Source: Linnemannia schmuckeri
Lineage: Eukaryota; Mortierellomycota; Mortierellomycetes; Mortierellales; Mortierellaceae
DNA length: 64,000 nt
Assembly: GCA_029449235.1 (NCBI GenBank)
Contig: JANATG010000006.1
Coordinates: forward strand, 1,612,001 to 1,676,000
Direction of reading: 5' to 3'
The position numbers and the translations under genes are program-made. The notes beneath the pieces were generated by a model. That model did not search any database. It had not been told where the DNA came from and saw nothing but the letters and a program-made list of their open reading frames with translations. Below are positions 1-11,100 of the stretch, piece after piece. Numbering within the stretch: the stretch's first letter is position 1; every line of letters begins with the position of its first letter.

Positions 1-2
1 AG

Positions 3-3000
3 CAGACTTCATATCCCGATTTTCTGGTTGCTTCAACTGCGTCGAGTAACGGCATCGAGGATTGGTTTTGCGGTTCTTCCGAAGGCTGGGTAAGAGATCA
101 GTGAATGTCCGCTGGCGACAAGCAGTATCTCATTTGTTAGGGCAAGGGCACTGAACATTTGATTATTAATGTTTGATTTACAAAAAGGGTCCACTCAGCA
201 AATCCAGGTTCGGTCTCACTCTTTGCTTCGAGTACAGGTAAGGCAGCAATTGATCTACAGCGCTTTCATCTATGAGGGAAGTGAGGTGCAACAGTCATTT
301 ACGCTTTGCTACCCTCCATAGCGTTCTCTTGGGAGCACTCTCTACTTTGGCCATCACCTCCTTTATTGGTCGATATGTGGCCCTTCGGAAGTGGTCCGCA
401 CCTCACGAATTTGGACGCACAGGGTGGATCTACTGGCCCACACAAATGTGCATGTCCGTCACGGGAATGACTGCAGTTGGTGTCCTTGTTCACCTTCTTA
501 ATCAGGAAAATGGCGCAGTCCCTGCTGCGACCTTTGGATACGCCGCGTTAGCTGCCGCATGGGTAAGTTTACGCTTTTTTTTTTTTTTTTTTTTTTTTTT
601 CTTTTTTTTATTTGCGAAGCACTTAGTTACGGTGACTCATATTGTAACCGATGCTATTTTTCTCATGTTTATAGTTGCTGGCGGTCCCTCTCAACTATTA
701 TGAGCATGCATACTCGATCCGATCCTCCGATGTAATATTCTCGTACTATGTCTTTTCTATCGTGGTACTCGCGATCCAAGCCAGGACACTCCACCTCTTG
801 TCGAACCACTCAAAGGACATCCCCGCCCAACTCGGCGCCACGCTATTCATGATCTCAACTCTCTTTGTCGGGTTCATTGTAGAGGCATGGCCTCGAGGTT
901 CTACTAAAGTCCAACGATCCAGCTCAGCACCCATCTATGACAAGGCGAACTTGTTTTCACAGATAACCTACTTCTTCTTTCTCCCGATAATCCGACTCGG
1001 CAACACTAAGTCTTTAACAGCTGAGGATCTCGCCAACCAGCTGCCAGAGTGTGTCTACACAACAGTTTCTCAGCCACTGCTGGATCGCTACTGGAAAGCA
1101 AATCGGGATAGAGCGACGAAAAGGGGCAGGGAGCCGTCATTATTTTGGGCAATACTGCAGTCTCAATTCATTCATGTTCCTGGACTGATTCTAGTTCGAG
1201 TCGCCCGTGTGCTGACAGCGTTCGCGGTCCCAGCGGTCATGAGCCTTTTGCTGGCATATTTCCAGGACATCCAGGGCCTGGGACCCTCACATGATACAGC
1301 TCTACAACCATCTGACAACAACAACAACGACGGTGATCGTCCCACCAGGAACACCAGTCTGGAGTACGCCATCTTTTTGGTTTTAATTATGTCCTTTGCT
1401 GGTTTGTGCAATGTCATCCTTCTGACCGTGAGTCGTCAGTATTGCCTCACGAGGGGCTTGGAGGTCCGTTCGGCTTTAGTGTCGATGATATACCGAAAGG
1501 CTCTAAGACTATCCCCAGGGTCAAGACAGCTCTCCACCACTGGCCAAATCCTCAATCACGTCTCTATCGATGCGGACTTCTGGGAAGAAGCCGGATTGTT
1601 CTTGACCATGTGGATTTCCGTCCCACTAGAAATCTTTTCCGCGTTGTATCTTTGTAAGTGTTTCCATGCCTAGTGAACATTTGAGAACGTATGTCCTGAA
1701 CCTTGGCGCGTTGAAAGCTCATGTATTGACCTTTCACCTATAATTTTTTGAGATATTTAGTGTATAAAACTCTCGGATGGAGCGCGTGGGTTGGGCTACT
1801 GACGATGATGAGCATGACGCCGGCGCAGATATGGCGCGTAAAGATATTTAATAGACTGCAGCGGGAGTTGTCTGAACGTGCCGATGAGCGTATTCGGGTC
1901 ATGACTGAGATATTGGCCGCCATCAAAGTCGTCAAACTTTATGCCTGGTAAGCTACTGCATCGTGCGCAAAAGGTTTAAACATGCTGATTCGTTTGGCCA
2001 TCTTCTATCGACTGATCAGCTAACTTCAATCTTTCATGCGATAGGGAGAGCCCATTTTTGAAGCGGATCTTGAATATCCGCAATCGGGAGCTGGGGGCCA
2101 TGCGTCGAGTGGGAGCCTTGAATGCTGCCATGTCGATCGTCTCTTCTTCCTCGACATTCATCATTTCTCTTGTAACACTTTCGGTGTACGCGACATGGGG
2201 GGGTCCAGGTTTTACTCCAGGAGCATTGACGCCTCAGGTGGTCTTTGTAAGTATGACCTTATTCGGAATGCTCAAGAACCCTATTTCTACCTCAACCGAA
2301 GCGACATCGGCAACTGTGCAACTTGTTGTAAGCGCTTCTCGGATCCAGCAGTTCTTGCTTCGAGAGGAGATTGATACTGAGGCCATTGTTCGAGAGTTCG
2401 ATGGATCTAAGAAGCCATCTGGAGATCCATCGATAATTGTTCAGGACGCCACTTTTTCTTGGTCCAAGGAGGCGGTGGAGGTCGGGGATGACAGACTGGA
2501 GAATCAGGATGATGCGGACGAAACCCAAGCTTTACTTCAAGGATCACAGGATGGCGAGGCAACCGAGATTCCACGTCCAACTTTACAACAAGTCAACCTC
2601 TCGATCAAGAGCGGTTCACTGATTGCCATTGTCGGACGGGTTGGTCAAGGCAAATCGTCATTGCTGAGCGCGCTCATCGGGGAGATGTACAAGTTTCATG
2701 GATACACCAAAACTGTCGGAAGGATTGCCTACGTTCCTCAACAGAGCTGGATCCTGAACGCCACTCTTCGTGACAACATCTTGTTTGGCCTGGAGTACGA
2801 TCAGGAGCGATACGAACGGATCGTTGCTGCGAGCGGGCTGGACCCCGATCTCGCCATGCTTCCAGCAGGCGATCTGACAGAGATCGGTGAGCGTGGTATC
2901 AACCTCTCGGGAGGCCAGAAGCAGCGAGTCTCTCTTGCTCGAGCTGCCTACAGCGACGCCGACATTTACTTGCTGGATGATCCTCTGAGCGCCGTCGATG

Positions 3001-5485
3001 CTCATGTCGATCAGCATCTTTGGAGCGAGCTGATTGGACCGCAGGGTTTGCTCCGCAACAAGACAAGGCTTCTGGTGACGCACGGGATACACCATCTTCA
3101 GGAGGTCGATCAAATCATCCTACTGAAGGATGGGCGCATTGCAGAGTCAGGGCACTTTGAGGACCTGATGGTGGCTGGACAGACTTTCTGCCAGTTGATC
3201 ACAGAGTATGCGATTACCAATCGCGGCCGGGGCGGTTCTGGCACATCGTTAGGAGCAGAGTTGGACATCACAGAGACGCTGAGTCAAGAGACGGCCGAGT
3301 CGGGTGAAAGTGGCGATACAACAGCGGCATCGACAACAAAGTACGGAGACGCCAATACAAAGGACCCCAAGAAGGATGTCAAGAGAGACAAGAAGGCAGG
3401 CATCATCAAAATGGAAACTTACAAGGACGGAGAGCTCAAGCTTTCAGTATTTTTAACCTACCTGCGAGCCATGTAGGGCGGGGTTTTTTTTCCTTTGATT
3501 CTATATTCTCTTATTTCCATGACGTACATACAATTCATTGATATTGCCAGTTTACTGATTGCTTTTGTTTCCTCGTCAACGCAACCGACTATTAGGACGT
3601 ACAAGTACACAATTCTAATTGTATTCTGCCATGTGTTGATGCAGCTGTGTTACGTCTGCACCACTTTGTGGCTGAGGTACTGGATCGGCCAATCGAACAA
3701 AACCGACGACCAAAGAAGCCCACCTTCGCTCAAGTTCTTCCTATGGGTGTTTGCCCTCTTAACCCTGGTCTGTATCTTGACTGGAATGCTTCTCAGTTGG
3801 GTCTCGTTCGGTGTTGCTCGCATCCGCGCGTCAGAGTATTTGCACCGGAAGTTCATCAGCAAAATCATGCTCCTCCCTTCCTCTTTCTTTGACACCACCC
3901 CGTAAGTCACTTTCGAATTGGCGACTCTTTTTTTCCACTAGCTCGCATTTTTCTGGTCTTTTTTTAACCTTTAGTTTGCCATTGTAGACTGGGGCGGATC
4001 ATTAATGTCGCGTCAAGTGATTTTGAGTCCATCGACAAGCGAATTCCCTTAAAACTATATGAGATCACCCGCCAAGTTGTCGCTGTACTCGCCTCCCTCA
4101 TCGTCGTGGCATTCACAACCCCTCTATTCCTCCTTGCATCACCCTTCATCGTCCTCATCTACTTCCTCATCCAAAAGTACTACCTCCACACATCTCAGGC
4201 CGCCAAACGCGTTTTCCGCATCACAAAGTCGCCCGTCTTCCAAAGTTTCCAGGAAACCCTTGCGGGTGTATCGACTATTCGAGCCATGGGACTTCAGGAT
4301 CGGTTCATCAAGGTCAACTCGAGGTGGTGTGACATTCACGCGAACGCGTTTGTTGCGTATGGGTACTGTATTCGGTGGATGGAGATTCAAGTTCAGATGA
4401 TCAATGTTTTTATTACGCTGCTAGTTGCTCTCTGGTTCGTCTTGTTGCCTCAGGGGTCGGTCAATGCAGCGACTGCAGGATTGGCGCTCAGCTTTGCCAT
4501 GTCGAATGCTCAGGCGCTGATCTGGTCCACGAGACATTACTGTGACATGTACCTGCATCTGATTGCTGTCGAGCGAGTTGAGGAGTATTCGGAGATGAGG
4601 ACTGAGGCACCCTTGCTGACGGCGCCTGATTCTGAGGCGAGTCGTGCATTGGAGAAGCATTGGCCACAGGAGGGCAGGATCGAGTTTGTCAACTACTCGA
4701 CGCGCTATCGGGAGGGTATGGACTTGGTACTGAAGAGCATCTCGTTTACGGTTGAGGGAGGTCAGAAGATTGGGATTGTTGGAAGGACGGGTGCCGGCAA
4801 GTCGAGTTTGACATTGGCGCTGTTCAGGATGATCGAGGCAGCCAACAGCGAGTGGGCGAAAGCAACCAGCAACAACAGCAACCAGGAACCTCAGGACCAG
4901 AACAACCACGAGGAAGACCAAATAGACGGCGGCAAGATTGTAATTGACGATATCGACATCTCTACCATGGGACTGGCCGACTTGCGCAAGAATCTGTCAA
5001 TCATCCCACAGGAGCCTGTCCTCTTTGCCGGAACTGTTCGCGAGAACCTTGACCCATTTGAGGAGCTGGAGGATGCGGTGTTGTGGGAGGCGCTGGAGCG
5101 TTCCTACCTTAAGTCTGTAATCGCCGCATTGCCAGGCGGGCTGCTGTTCCAGGTTACGCAAAACGGCGAGAACTTTTCAGTCGGCCAACGGTCCTTGATC
5201 TGCCTTGCGAGAGCGTTGCTGAGAAAGACCAAGATTCTGGTGTTGGATGAGGCGACGTCAGCGGTGGATATCGAGACGGACGAGTTGGTCCAAAAAACAA
5301 TCCGGACCGAGTTCAAAGAGCGAACGATCTTGACGATTGCGCACCGTATCAAGACTGTGATGGATTCGGACAAGATTCTGGTGCTGGACCATGGCCGTGT
5401 TGTGGAGTTTGATGCGCCCGAGGTGTTGCTTCAGGATGAATGCTCGATGTTCTATAAGCTAGCGAAGCAGGCCGGCGAAGCTTGA
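3..5485 (+). CDS. ABCC/MRP-family ABC transporter, 5' end outside window
   Basis: This is a full-size multidrug-resistance-associated (ABCC) exporter, a vacuolar or plasma-membrane pump that typically moves glutathione conjugates and other organic anions. Exons read: <3-89, 188-237, 295-562 (acceptor 286 also fits), 675-1653, 1761-1947, 2045-3472, 3596-3901, 3988-5485, giving about 1600 visible residues. Exons 1-2 give the typical TMD0 entry (FCGSSEGW then GPLS...CFEY), and no in-frame ATG is seen, so the start lies left of the window. NBD1 has Walker A GRVGQGKSS (about 2637-2660), LSGGQ (2904-2918) and Walker B LLDDP, with D where the catalytic Glu would be, as is usual for ABCC NBD1. NBD2 has Walker A GRTGAGKSS, the ABCC-type FSVGQRS signature, Walker B VLDEATS and H-loop IAHR. 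The KLYAWESPF and TPLGRIIN landmarks confirm the family. NBD2 carries an Asn/Gln-rich insert near 4850-4920. Family assignment is firm; the substrate is unknown. Confidence 0.93.
575..600. repeat. poly-T tract in ABC transporter intron
   Basis: A run of about 26 T lies inside the intron at 563-674 of the ABC transporter. It is the extended pyrimidine tract of that intron and its length is likely to vary. Confidence 0.8.
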
Positions 5486-5770
5486 TACCTTTTTTCATGC
5501 ATATTGAAAATATAAGCAATTTTTTTTGTTTTCCTTCTATCGAGTGCGTATCACCCCTCGTACTAATCAAAAGTAAGGACGAAAATTTAAGAGTTCCCAT
5601 GCGGGAGCGCACAGACGCGCCATCAATGCGAAGGAAAAAAAGCAGAGAATATACACCATTTATTGAACCAGTGGCAGGAAATACTCTTAAACTTGGCACA
5701 AAAGAGCGCAGGAAAAAGAAACAATGGCATACGGCTAAGAACAGAAAAATAAAAGGCGTCTAGTTTTCCA

Positions 5771-6076
5771 TCAAATGCAAGCAAAAGATCGCTTCTTGGC
5801 ACCACATGTACTTAAACCCTCTTCAACAGTGTAGCAAGTGTTTCCACCGCAACCAACATCGTCATAGGCATAACAAGTCCCGCCCTGTGCCCACATATTA
5901 AGATTGCATGAATAGTATTCCTGAGAATTGATACAGGCCTTGCTGCCTAGGTTGTAGTATACCGTGCGGAAATCAGTTCCCTCGCACTTTAGGTACATAG
6001 TGGTCGCACTGCACACTCGCAGCAGGAGCGTGAAAAGCAGGACCGACAAGTAAACCGAGTTAGATGTGGAAAGCAT
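5771..6076 (-). CDS. small secreted eight-cysteine protein (left copy)
   Basis: A 101-residue single-exon protein. Residues 1 to about 24 form a clear signal peptide (hydrophobic VYLSVLLFTLLL core, then VCSA before the likely cleavage site). The mature part of about 77 residues has eight cysteines, with GGTCYAYDD and GNTCYTVE segments near the C-terminus. It aligns without gaps to the protein at 7636-7941, with 63 of 101 identical positions by hand count and all eight cysteines kept. A TATA-like stretch lies on the minus strand at about 6110-6119. No known family was recognised. Size, secretion and disulfide pattern suit an extracellular effector-like or defence peptide, but this is inference. 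Confidence 0.85.
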   Translation of the reverse strand: MLSTSNSVYLSVLLFTLLLRVCSATTMYLKCEGTDFRTVYYNLGSKACINSQEYYSCNLNMWAQGGTCYAYDDVGCGGNTCYTVEEGLSTCGAKKRSFACI

Positions 6077-7635
6077 TTTGGATGGTGAATGAGTGGCTAT
6101 TGGAGACAGTGATATAAAACAGGAAGCGAGAGGAGTTGTCAGTTATAGGATATTACTGCCACTATCAATTGAATGTAATAGCGGAAGTTTCGACCATATA
6201 GCCTTACGAGTCTGTTTTAAGAAGTGTTGTGCAATTTTGTACGACGGTTCTTGTGGCGGTTGTTGCGAGTTTGGATCGCTGTTGCAGTTTCAAACTTGAG
6301 ATGGGGTTAGATAAGTGTTAGTGAAGGACGCTGGCCGGGTGAGTGCGACCTTTAAATGTTTGTGAATAGGTCGATAAGACACAGCTACTTCTCTCATCAA
6401 GGCCAGGACTAAGAAACACCAAAGGTATATTGAAAAAACAATTTCAATTAGTAAAACCAACAGACAACACCAAGAAACGAGGGAACAACACAAAAAGGCA
6501 AGAGCAGTGGACAATGATATGAAATAGGTACAAAAGGCCAACTTCAAATGTCGAGAAACGTAAAGGGATGGAGAAAACCAATGGGATGGGAAATAGGAAA
6601 ATCAAGGGGACACTAGTGGCTGAGGAGGAGGGACGTCACAAAGATCAAGGGATGGTCACCTTGGGCGCAGCATCAAGGAATAATACCAGAAGGAGCGATA
6701 ATTACCAGAAAGATCAAGGGCCGACGCCGTTTTGAGTAGCCAATCACAGCCCACAATACCCATGAAACAAAGCAAACGACGAATATTTTCATTTCGGGCT
6801 CCCTGTGCAAAAGGACTCCCGCTACAAGCATGTCTAATGAAGGAAAACAAAGAAAACAAGAGAAGGGGCTTCTTTCCTTGATCTTTACATGCCATTTCCT
6901 TACATGCCTTTTCATTTTCACGCCTCATCCCTTGATGTATTTTTCTCCACTGAACTTTTATCATCCCATAACCTTTTCCTGCCAGATTTCTTATCTCTTG
7001 ACTTTTTTTCATGCTTTTGGTTTTCTTTGTCCACTGGGCTGTCCATTAACGATCTCTTGTTGCTGCGCCTAAAGTGACGTCCCTTGAACTTTGTGTGGCG
7101 GTGTATTCTTTGTTGTTCCTTGATCTTTTCAGTCGGCATCCCACCTTACTCAGCCACGAGCGTGCCCTTGATCTTTTCACTCTGGGCTCAGATGAGAGAC
7201 GTGGCTGTGTCCCTAGCGTGTTAGTATTTTCACACCGTAAACACTCTTTTAATTACTCCCTTGACCAAACTGATGTCCGTTGCTCTCATATCCGAATAGG
7301 CATTTGAGCGACACCAGCTAGCTACTCGAGGAAGATCATCTTGTCGACCCTTTCACGCATATAAGAGGTTGCATCCACCCACCCAGCATCCTTCAACAAC
7401 ACACATCTGATCCCACTAACCTCAAGACCCTGAGATAACAACAACGTTCTCAAATTTCGCAAGGACCGTTACACGAACCGTCATACAAAGTCCTCCCAAA
7501 CCAGACTCGCTTAAGACTATATGATCGAAGCTCAGCTATTACACTCAAAAACAAACGGTAGTAGTACTACGTAACTAACACATCCCCTTCCCTTTTTCTA
7601 CCACTGTCTTCAATAGTCACTCTTCCCTCTCCAAA
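6077..7635. other. intergenic region between divergent cysteine-rich genes
   Basis: A 1.56-kb stretch holding the promoters of the two divergent paralogs. A TATA-like element (CATATAAG) lies near 7359-7366, upstream of the right gene. The right gene has a long untranslated leader. The open frames here (for example 6290-6547 and 6656-7012) are AT-rich, overlap one another and show no recognisable domain, so no gene is called. Confidence 0.6.
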
Positions 7636-7941
7636 ATGATTTTTATCTCCAACACAGTCTACCTGTCAGGCCTGCTCTTCGCTATCCTGCTGCAAGTCTG
7701 CAGCGCGACCACCCTCTACCTATCATGTCAGGGGACCAATTACGAGACGATGTATTTCAATCAAGGCGACAAGCGCTGTTTCAACCTGGACAATTACTAT
7801 AAGTGCAATCTGGAGATGAGAACACAAGGCGGTACTTGTTATGCCTTTGATGACCCTGACTGCAGTGGAAATACCTGTTACACTGTTGGAGACAATCTTA
7901 GTAGATGTGGTGCCAGCAAGCGATCGTTTTCCTGCGCTTGA
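7636..7941 (+). CDS. small secreted eight-cysteine protein (right copy)
   Basis: A 101-residue single-exon protein, paralogous to the one at 5771-6076 and divergently oriented. It has an N-terminal signal peptide (residues 1 to about 24, ending VCSA) and a mature domain with eight cysteines at the same spacing as the left copy. The conserved blocks are GGTCYAFDD, GNTCYTV and the C-terminal KRSFSCA. The substitutions (about 38 of 101) are spread through both signal and mature parts, so the duplication is not recent. The gene converges with the channel gene ending at 8166, 225 bases away. Function is unknown; extracellular location is well supported by the leader. Confidence 0.87.
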   Translation: MIFISNTVYLSGLLFAILLQVCSATTLYLSCQGTNYETMYFNQGDKRCFNLDNYYKCNLEMRTQGGTCYAFDDPDCSGNTCYTVGDNLSRCGASKRSFSCA

Positions 7942-8165
7942 TGAGATATAAGGCGCTTTTGCTCTTCTTCCCCCTTGTTTTTTTTGTTCTTGTTCATTTC
8001 TTTTTTCGTTTTCCTTTATTTTCTTTTCCCAAAGCTTTGATTCTTACCAATAAACGAATCTATCTTCTCTACTCCACACCGAAGTGACGATACGTCAGTG
8101 CGCTCCCACATGGTGCTTTAAATTTTGGAGTGACAGAAATCCATTTATTTTTCGATCCGCAAATT

Positions 8166-11100
8166 TTACATGGAATGAAGCCCATAAGTAATATCATCCT
8201 CCTCACCATCGCCCACCAATCGCCCATAGCACCCAATAGGCCGCCTCATAATTACACCCATCGAGCCTCCAATAATCCCCGCCGCGCCCTTCCTCAGATG
8301 TGAATGCATCTCACTACCATCGCCTCCGTACCCTCTAACCGCATCAGCATCTTCATCCACCTCCAGCCATGACAATAATCCATCTCCAACCTGTCGTTGC
8401 TGGACACCTCCAAACTCCATCGAAGGGCTGGTCGAGATCATGACCCGGTCTCCGAGTCGACCATCTTCTTCCTTGTCTTGACCCCAGATCACGTGGCGGG
8501 AGTCTAGCCAGACGGTCAGACCGACGACGCGGAGGTCACGGATCTCTTGGTCTGCCAATGCCACAGCGTCGGCGACGGCTTTCATGACTTCCTGATAGAC
8601 TAAACATGTGCATTGGTGCTGCTGCTGCTGGTGTTGTTGTTGGTGAGAGCGATGATATTGAGTATCTGAGGCGTTCTGTGTTGGTGTTAATGTTGAGGTT
8701 GAGAGCGTTGATCGACTACCAGGTGTTGTATCGCTCATATCAATTGTTAGCGCCAAAGGTCCACCGCTTGCGTCCAGAGCTTCAGAGATAGCCAAAGCGT
8801 TCACCTCATTGTTTCCGCGGTCCCGAGGCAAAGTGTGGTACTTGCAATGCCCAAGCGACGACAAGGCCCCCGCCGGGTACGAATCGGCAGACTGTTGGTG
8901 GTGATGATGCAGACCAACGCCGTGTTCATGGATTCCGCTCCAAGAAGAAGGCGACGCGCCCCAGAACGATTGCTCAGTCTGACTCGGCAGCCAGACAATA
9001 ATCTTCGCCTTGGCTTCTTGTAAAACAGGGTTCAAATATAACCCTTGGATACGATCCCATTCCTTGGCTGCGACAACCGTCTCGCGATGGATCAGCAGCA
9101 TCGGCAATGAGGGTGGAGCACCTCGACCGTTGTGAAGACCAGAGTTTGAAATCCCTGACGACATTGAGAAATTCGAGAAAGCATCGTCGATACTGCGTTG
9201 GTGCAGCAGGTAAGGGTTGTTGGCGTAGTGCAAGAGTCGTGGATTAAGCAATGCAGGGAGTGATGCTCTGAAATGCGCCTTGTTGTTGCTGTTAAATCCA
9301 GTGATGCCGGGGGCTCGTTTGTTGAATTGATCAGTCGTCTTAGACTCTTTCACAGCCTCGAGAGAAGACGATGCGAATCCTGAGACTCCAGCCATCCGAA
9401 CACGACGTTGCTGACTGCCCGTTTCAGCTGCGGCGTTGTTAATGTTGGTGTTGACGTAAGGGGCACTCAGCTGCTTACGAGAGGCAACTGAGCTTGCACG
9501 ACGGAGAGCCTTAACGATCTCTCGGTACTTGGCCTCCTTCTCGACCTCTTCTTCCTCAGCCTTGGACAGAGCAGACCCTGTAACCACAGCTCTCTGGCTC
9601 ATACTAGAGTAACTCGGAAACAAGTCTTGCAACTCTGGGTCCTCTATACCATCAGCAAAGCCAAACCCTGGTTCAAAGCCAGTCGAAGAAGTCGTCCGAC
9701 CATGAACAACGGCATGACCTACCGTCTGTGCCCTCGCAAGGCTCGAGTGTCGAGAATGATTCGGACCCTGGTAAGGAATTTCCTCGACTGCTTGGACCGA
9801 AGACCCTTGTTGAGAGCCAGGATGCGCGTTAGGGTCATATCCAACCCCCAAGATCTCCTTCTCGTACCGCTCAAGGTCAAACACGGGCACACTCTTGGGT
9901 CGGGTGCCACCAGAGATGGTTGAAACAAACGAGTTGCGGCACTGTCCAATGATGGTTGTAGGTCGCTGGATCATCCTCTTAATCATCCTCCGGCGCGGGG
10001 AAGTCGTCTCCTTTCCAGGCTCATCCAAATCTGAAGGCGACGGTCCTTCCCCATCGCTATCAGACGTGAACCCACGAGCATCTGAAGCAATCGAACCAGC
10101 CTCACGACAAAGAGCACTAGGAGTCGAATGCCCCTGATGAACAACCGCATCCTGACCTCCTCCTCCAGCCGCCATCGCCTTGCCTCTAGGCTTCCCATCT
10201 CCACCTGATGCCTTTCCGGAATGAAGTAACAAGATCTTAGGCTGTAGGTGATACGCCTCTACCTTCTTCAACATCATCTCTTCCCGCTTTCCAAACTGAA
10301 TCCCGACAACCAAACGCGCAATCATAACCGCCACCAACAGCACTACCGAGAACCCAGTTTGGATCCACGCCTGGCGAATGCCCAGGTACACTGCCAAAAG
10401 CAACGGTGGACAAGCCAGAGTGGGAAACAACAAGAGCTTGATCGCTAGGAGGTAGTGTAAGCCTCCTGATTGACTCTTAGTTGTTACAACTTGAAGGAAC
10501 AGGTATCGGTAGCAAAGGTTCATTCCCATCAAAGCCACGATCCAGAACAGGAAGAGCAGTGGCGCCAGAGGGAGCAAGGCCAACGAAATGGTGAACATCA
10601 CGACCAAATGTGGGTACAAATTCTGGAGGTTGAAAAATGGCGGCTGACGGGTTTGAAAAGCTTGGCGAGGAGTCTGAGTAGGCGCTGGCGAGAAGTTGTC
10701 TTCAAACGACGCCGAGTTGTTCGAGACCGACGATGCGGTTGAATTGGTTGATCTCACAGCAGTGGCTTCCCCAGCAGCATCAGCAGTCGCCGAGCTTGCA
10801 CCAGTATGCTCGCGATGGCTCTTGGACTTGTGTAGGCGATTTGACTTGCGCCAGGAGAGAGGGCCGAGTGCAGACCAGAGCGTGACATCAGGGAGTGTTG
10901 CCCAGAGGCGAGAGAACTGCAGTATGTGGTGGAGAGGCAGCATCAGACCTGCAGCGAGGATGTATGAAAATGCAAATGAGCAGTAGGAAGGGATGGCATG
11001 GAGCAGAAAACTCGCCAGACTGTCGACTTCGGTGAAAACGGACTCTTGCCAGGATAAGGAAAGCGACACAATAGGATGCACTACGATCATGTTCGTCAGC

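Noticed and set aside
272..562. ATG at 272 as start of the ABC transporter
   Set aside because: The exons at 3-89 and 188-237 supply the conserved N-terminal FCG...GWGPLS...CFEY sequence in frame, so 272 is internal or intronic.
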